Assembly: GCA_026018925.1 (NCBI GenBank)
Contig: JAKSZU010000507.1
Coordinates: 1-64,000, forward strand
Length of the DNA: 64,000 nt
Reading direction: 5' to 3'
Source of the DNA: Tupaia tana
Lineage: Eukaryota > Chordata > Mammalia > Scandentia > Tupaiidae
Part shown: positions 59,111 through 64,000 of the stretch, piece after piece
Position numbering within the stretch: position 1 is the first letter of the stretch
Layout of the letters: each line of letters begins with the position of its first letter
The notes under the pieces: model-generated
Told to the model about the DNA's origin: nothing
The model's database searches: none
What the model saw: the letters and a program-made list of their open reading frames with translations, nothing else
Program-made: the position numbers and the translations under genes

Positions 59111-61082
59111 GCGCTGGCCTGGGGGTCCCGGGGCTGGAACTACTGGGGGCAGTCCTCCCTCGGAGATCCTGGCCCAGGGGTCGAAAGATGGGGGTGTGGT
59201 GTGGATGAACTGAGGGCGTTCCTGTGTGTTGATCAGAAGAGAGAAATTTACAATTGAAAGATGTGGATAACAGGACAGAGAAAGAAATAAAAAAGGAAAA
59301 AAATGTACCTGGCTGAAAGAGGGGGCTCTGGCCTGGGGGTCCCGGGGCTGGAACTACTGGGGGCAGTCCTCCCTCGGAGATCCTGGCCCAGGGGTCGAAA
59401 GATGGGGGTGTGGTGTGGATGAACTGACGGCGTTCCTGTGTGTTGATCAGAAGAGAGAAATTTACAATTGAAAGATGTGGATAACAGGACAGAGAAAGAA
59501 ATAAAAAAGGAAAAAAATGTACCTGGCTGAAAGAGGGAGCTCTGGCCTGGGGGTCCCGGGGCTGGAACTACTGGGGGCAGTCCTCCCTCGGAGATCCTGG
59601 CCCAGGGGTCGAAAGATGGGGGTGTGGTGTGGATGAACTGAGGGCGTTCCTGTGTGTTGATCAGAAGAGAGAAATTTACAATTGAAAGATGTGGATAACA
59701 GGACAGAGAAAGAAATAAAAAAGGAAAAAAATGTACCTGGCTGAAAGAGGGGGCTCTGGCCTGGGGGTCCCGGGGCTGGAACTACTGGGGGCAGTCCTCC
59801 CTCGGAGATCCTGGCCCAGGGGTCGAAAGATGGGTGTGTGGTGTGGTTGAACTGAGGGGGTTCCTGTGTGTCGATCAGAAGAGAGAAATTTACAATTGAA
59901 AGATGTGGATAACAGGACAGAGAAAGAAATAAAAAAGGAAAAAAATGTACCTGGCTGAAAGAGGGGGCTCTGGCCTGGGGGTCCCGGGGCTGGAACTACT
60001 GGGGGCAGTCCTCCCTCGGAGATCCTGGCCCAGGGGTCGAAAGATGGGGGTGTGGTGTGGATGAACTGAGGGCGTTCCTGTGTGTTGATCAGAAGAGAGA
60101 AATTTACAATTGAAAGATGTGGATAACAGGACAGAGAAAGAAATAAAAAAGGAAAAAAATGTACCTGGCTGAAAGAGGGGGCTCTGGCCTGGGGGTCCCG
60201 GGGCTGGAACTACTGGGGGCAGTCCTCCCTCGGAGATCCTGGCCCAGGGGTCGAAAGATGGGGGTGTGGTGTGGATGAACTGAGGGCGTTCCTGTGTGTT
60301 GATCAGAAGAGAGAAATTTACAATTGAAAGATGTGGATAACAGGACAGAGAAAGAAATAAAAAAGGAAAAAAATGTACCTGGCTGAAAGAGGGGGCTCTG
60401 GCCTGGGGGTCCCGGGGCTGGAACTACTGGGGGCAGTCCTCCCTCAGAGATCCTGGCCCAGGGGTCGAAAGATGGGGGTGTGGTGTGGATGAACTGAGGG
60501 CGTTCCTGTGTGTTGATCAGAAGAGAGAAATTTACAATTGAAAGATGTGGATAACAGGACAGAGAAAGAAATAAAAAAGGAAAAAAATGTACCTGGCTGA
60601 AAGAGGGGGCTCTGGCCTGGGAGTCCCGGGGCTGGAACTACTGGGGGCAGTCCTCCCTTGGAGATCCTGTCCCAGAGGTCGAAAAATGGGGGTGTGGTGT
60701 GGATGAACTGAGGGCGTTCCTGTGTGTTGATCAGAAGAGAGAAATTTACAATTGAAAGATGTGGATAACAGGACAGAGAAAGAAATAAAAAAGGAAAAAC
60801 ATGTACCTGGCTGAAAGAGGGGGCTCTGGCCTGGGGGTCCCGGGGCTGGAACTACTGGGGGCAGTCCTCCCTCGGATATCCTGGCCCAGGGGTCGAAAGA
60901 TGGGGGTTTGGTGAGGATGAACTGAGGGCGTTCCTGTGTGTTGATCAGAAGAGAGAAATTTACAATTGAAAGATGTGGATAACAGGACAGAGAAAGAAAT
61001 AAAAAAGGAAAAAAATGTACCTGGCTGAAAGAGGGGGCTCTGGCCTGGGGGTCCCGGGGCTGGAACTACTGGGGGTAGTCCT
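59111..61082 (+). repeat. Copied block A3, partner of 55261-57230
   Basis: Third copy in order of the ggtgtgtggtgtggttgaac family, exactly 18 monomers after A2. It differs from A2 by private changes: gagagggcgc at 59107, gactgacgg near 59425, ggagtcccgg near 60620, ccttgg near 60657, gaaaaatggg near 60681, and gggtttggtgagg near 60905. It retains cggatatcc and gggtagtcc, as in A2 and unlike A1. The intervening 57.3-59.1 kb contains near-consensus monomers plus one unit pair (58218/58281) with aaatcaaaaag then gaactgctgg, a combination also found at 9428/9491 and about 25268/25331. Confidence 0.86.
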
Positions 61083-64000
61083 CCCTCGGAGATCCTGGCC
61101 CAGGGGTCGAAAGATGGGGGTGTGGTGTGGATGAACTGAGGGCGTTCCTGTGTGTTGATCAGAAGAGAGAAATTTACAATTGAAAGATGTGGATAACAGG
61201 ACAGAGAAAGAAATAAAAAAGGAAAAAAATGTACCTGGTTGAAAGAGGGGGCTCTGGCCTGGGGGTCCCGGGGCTGGAACTACTGGGGGCAGTCCTCCCT
61301 CGGAGATCCTGGCCCAGGGGTCGAAAGCTGGGGGTGTGGTGTGGATGAACTGAGGGCGTTCCTGTGTGTTGATCAGAAGAGAGAAATTTACAATTGAAAG
61401 ATGTGGATAACAGGACAGAGAAAGAAATAAAAAAGGAAAAAAATGTACCTGGCTGAAAGAGGGGGCTCTGGCCTGGGGGTCCCGGGGCTGGAACTACTGG
61501 GGGCAGTCCTCCCTCGGAGATCCTGGCCCAGGGGTCGAAAGATGGGGGTGTGGTGTGGATGAACTGAGGGCGTTCCTGTGTGTTGATCAGAAGAGAGAAA
61601 TTTACAATTGAAAGATGTGGATAACAGGACAGAGAAAGAAATAAAAAAGGAAAAAAATGTACCTGGCTGAAAGAGGGGGCTCTGGCCTGGGGGTCCCGGG
61701 GCTGGAACTACTGGGGGCAGTCCTCCCTCGGAGATCCTGGCCCAGGGGTCGAAAGATGGGGGTGTGGTGTGGATGAACTGAGGGCGTTCCTGTGTGTTGA
61801 TCAGAAGAGAGAAATTTACAATTGAAAAATGTGGATAACAGGACAGAGAAAGAAATAAAAAAGGAAAAAAATATACCTGGCTGAAAGAGGGGGCTCTGGC
61901 CTGGGGGTCCCGGGGCTGGAACTACTGGGGGCAGTCCTCCCTCGGAGATCCTGGCCCAGGGGTCGAAAGATGGGGGTGTGGTGTGGATGAACTGAGGGCG
62001 TTCCTGTGTGTTGATCAGAAGAGAGAAATTTACAATTGAAAGATGTGGATAACAGGACAGAGAAAGAAATAAAAAAGGAAAAAAATGTACCTGGCTGAAA
62101 GAGGTGGCTCTGGCCTGGGGGTCCCGGGGCTGGAACTACTGGGGGCAGTACTCCCTCGGAGATCCTGGCCCAGGGGTCGAAAGATGGGGGTGTGGTGTGG
62201 ATGAACTGAGGGCGTTCCTGTGTGTTGATCAGAAGAGAGAAATTTACAATTGAAAGATGTGGATAACAGGACAGAGAAAGAAATAAAAAAGGAAAAAAAA
62301 TGTTCCTGGCTGAAAGAGGGGGCTCTGGCCTGGGGGTCCCGGGGCTGGAACTACTGGGGGCAGTCCTCCCTCGGAGATCCTGGCCCAGGGGTCGAAAGAT
62401 GGGGGTGTGGTGTGGATGAACTGAGGGCGTTCCTGTGTGTTGATCAGAAGAGAGAAATTTACAATTGAAAGATGTGGATAACAGGACAGAGAAAGAAATA
62501 AAAAAGGAAAAAAATGTACCTGGCTGAAAGAGGGGGCTCTGGCCTGGGGGTCCCGGGGCTGGAACTACTGGGGGCAGTCCTCCCTCGGAGATCCTGGCCC
62601 AGGGGTCGAAAGATGGGGGTGTGGTGTGGATGAACTGAGGGCGTTCCTGTGTGTTGATCAGAAGAGAGAAATTTACAATTGAAAGATGTGGATAACAGGA
62701 CAGAGAAAGAAATAAAAAAGGAAAAAAATATACCTGGCTGAAAGAGGGGGCTCTGGCCTGGGGGTCCCGGGGCTGGAACTACTGGGGGCAGTCCTCCCTC
62801 GGAGATCCTGGCCCAGGGGTCGAAAGATGGGGGTGTGGTGTGGATGAACTGAGGGCGTTCCTGTGTGTTGATCAGAAGAGAGAAATTTACAATTGAAAGA
62901 TGTGGATAACAGGACAGAGAAAGAAATAAAAAAGGAAAAAAATGTACCTGGCTGAAAGAGGGGGCTCTGGCCTGGGGGTCCCGGGGCTGGAACTACTGGG
63001 GGCAGTCCTCCCCCGGAGATCCTGGCCCAGGGGTCGAAAGATGGGGGTGTGGTGTGGATGAACTGAGGGCGTTCCTGTGTGTTGATCAGAAGAGAGAAAT
63101 TTACAATTGAAAGATGTGGATAACAGGACAGAGAAAGAAATAAAAAAGGAAAAAAATATACCTGGCTGAAAGAGGGGGCTCTGGCCTGGGGGTCCCGGGG
63201 CTGGAACTACTGGGGGCAGTCCTCCCTCGGAGATCCTGGCCCAGGGGTCGAAAGATGGGGGTGTGGTGTGGATGAACTGAGGGCGTTCCTGTGTGTTGAT
63301 CAGAAGAGAGAAATTTACAATTGAAAGATGTGGATAACAGGACAGAGAAAGAAATAAAAAAGGAAAAAAATGTACCTGGCTGAAAGAGGGGGCTCTGGCC
63401 TGGGGGTCCCGGGGCTGGAACTACTGGGAGCAGTCCTCCCTCGGAGATCCTGGCCCAGGGGTCGAAAGATGGGGGTGTGGTGTGGATGAACTGACGGCGT
63501 TCCTGTGTGTTGATCAGAAGAGAGAAATTTACAATTGAAAGATGTGGATAACAGGACAGAGAAAGAAATAAAAAAGGAAAAAAATGTACCTGGCTGAAAG
63601 AGGGGGCTCTGGCCTGGGGGTCCCGGGGCTGGAACTACTGGGGGCAGTCCTCCCTCGGAGATCCTGGCCCAGGGGTCGAAAGATGGGGGTGTGGTGTGGA
63701 TGAACTGAGGGCGTTCCTGTGTGTTGATCAGAAGAGAGAAATTTACAATTGAAAGATGTGGATAACAGGACAGAGAAAGAAATAAAAAAGGAAAAAAATG
63801 TACCTGGCTGAAAGAGGGGGCTCTGGACTGGGGGTCCCGGGGCTGGAACTACTGGGGGCAGTCCTCCCTCGGAGATCCTGGCCCAGGGGTCGAAAGATGG
63901 GGGTGTGGTGTGGATGAACTGAGGGCGTTCCTGTGTGTTGATCAGAAGAGAGAAATTTACAATTGAAAGATGTGGATAACAGGACAGAGAAAGAAATAAA
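61083..64000 (+). repeat. Right-end satellite segment with atatacctgg variants
   Basis: About fourteen monomers running off the right edge of the window. Three carry atatacctgg in place of atgtacctgg, at 61871, 62728 and 63156, spaced 857 bp (four monomers) and 428 bp (two monomers). Other singletons are ggttgaaag near 61239 (from ggctgaaag), gaaagctggg near 61326, attgaaaaatg near 61822, gaggtggctc near 62101, gcagtactcc near 62146, tgttcctgg near 62302, ccccggagat near 63011, gggagcag near 63427, gactgacgg near 63491 and ctggactggg near 63824. The last base is still inside a monomer. Confidence 0.78.

Larger units (their letters stand above)
1..64000 (+). repeat. Tandem satellite array, 214-bp monomer, about 299 copies
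   Basis: The whole window is one head-to-tail array of a 214-bp unit in a single orientation. Successive copies of any landmark, such as the tgtacctggctg start or the gtcgaaagatggg core, recur at 213-216 bp from the first line to the last, with only 1-2 bp slips, mostly in homopolymer runs of A, G or C. Neighbouring units differ by zero to a few bases by eye, so homogenisation is recent or continuing. Consensus GC is about 52% and about 65% of plus-strand bases are purines (hand count). Neither edge of the window reaches flanking DNA. Such arrays in eukaryotes are usually centromeric, pericentromeric, subtelomeric or sex-chromosome heterochromatin; which applies here cannot be told from the sequence. 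I do not recognise the family. It is neither the 171-bp primate alpha monomer nor a simple microsatellite. Confidence 0.98.

Noticed and set aside
1-64000. CRISPR array
   Set aside because: There is no alternation of short repeat and unique spacer: the full 214-bp unit is repeated, and no cas-like gene is present.
1-64000. Alpha satellite or other well-known named satellite
   Set aside because: The period is 214 bp rather than 171 bp and the sequence does not resemble alpha, beta or gamma satellite that I know. No name can be supported without a database search.
1-64000. Bacterial repeat-protein gene (for example an ice-nucleation or adhesin array)
   Set aside because: Coding tandem repeats keep a multiple-of-three period and an open frame. 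Here the period is 214, stops recur in every frame cycle, and slips of one or two bases are tolerated throughout.

Overview
The whole 64,000-base window lies inside one tandem satellite array. The unit is about 214 bp, head to tail in one orientation, and is present about 299 times (64,000/214). Both ends of the window fall inside a monomer, so the true array is longer than the window. I found no interspersed element, unique spacer, inverted block, RNA gene, CRISPR array or credible protein gene. Neighbouring monomers usually differ at zero to a few positions (by-eye estimate), which is typical of a recently homogenised eukaryotic satellite. The unit is bipartite: roughly 130 bp with about 65% GC and runs of G, then roughly 84 bp with about 31% GC ending in an A-rich tract. 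Recurrent C-to-T and G-to-A changes at CpG sites suggest a methylated, probably vertebrate, genome. I do not recognise the monomer family and cannot name the species.

Layout. 1-2.84 kb: mixed monomers. 2.84-18.68 kb and 18.68-33.56 kb: two adjacent copies of a block of about 15.84 kb (74 monomers). They share dozens of rare variants in the same order and differ by a 4-monomer gain (857 bp) and a 5-monomer gain (1,070 bp). 33.2-64 kb: a patchwork of shorter copied blocks. Spacings include 1,069-1,072 bp (5 monomers), 3,852 bp (18), 8,770 bp (41), 13.7-13.9 kb (64-65) and 17,971 bp (84). These point to repeated unequal exchange or local amplification.

No set of genes works together here. Moderate-length open frames on both strands are by-products: 214 leaves remainder 1 on division by 3, so each strand cycles its frames every 642 bp, and the minus strand has one stretch of about 178 stop-free codons per cycle. 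The most interesting sequence-level observation is that each monomer, read on the minus strand, looks like a GC-rich 127-nt exon-like segment bounded by a GT...AG, pyrimidine-rich 87-nt intron-like segment. Other points are two linked monomer subtypes, variant-specific CENP-B-box-like and palindromic sites, dense G-runs, and an AATAAA-plus-A-rich tract in nearly every unit. All counts and offsets were made by hand from the sequence.
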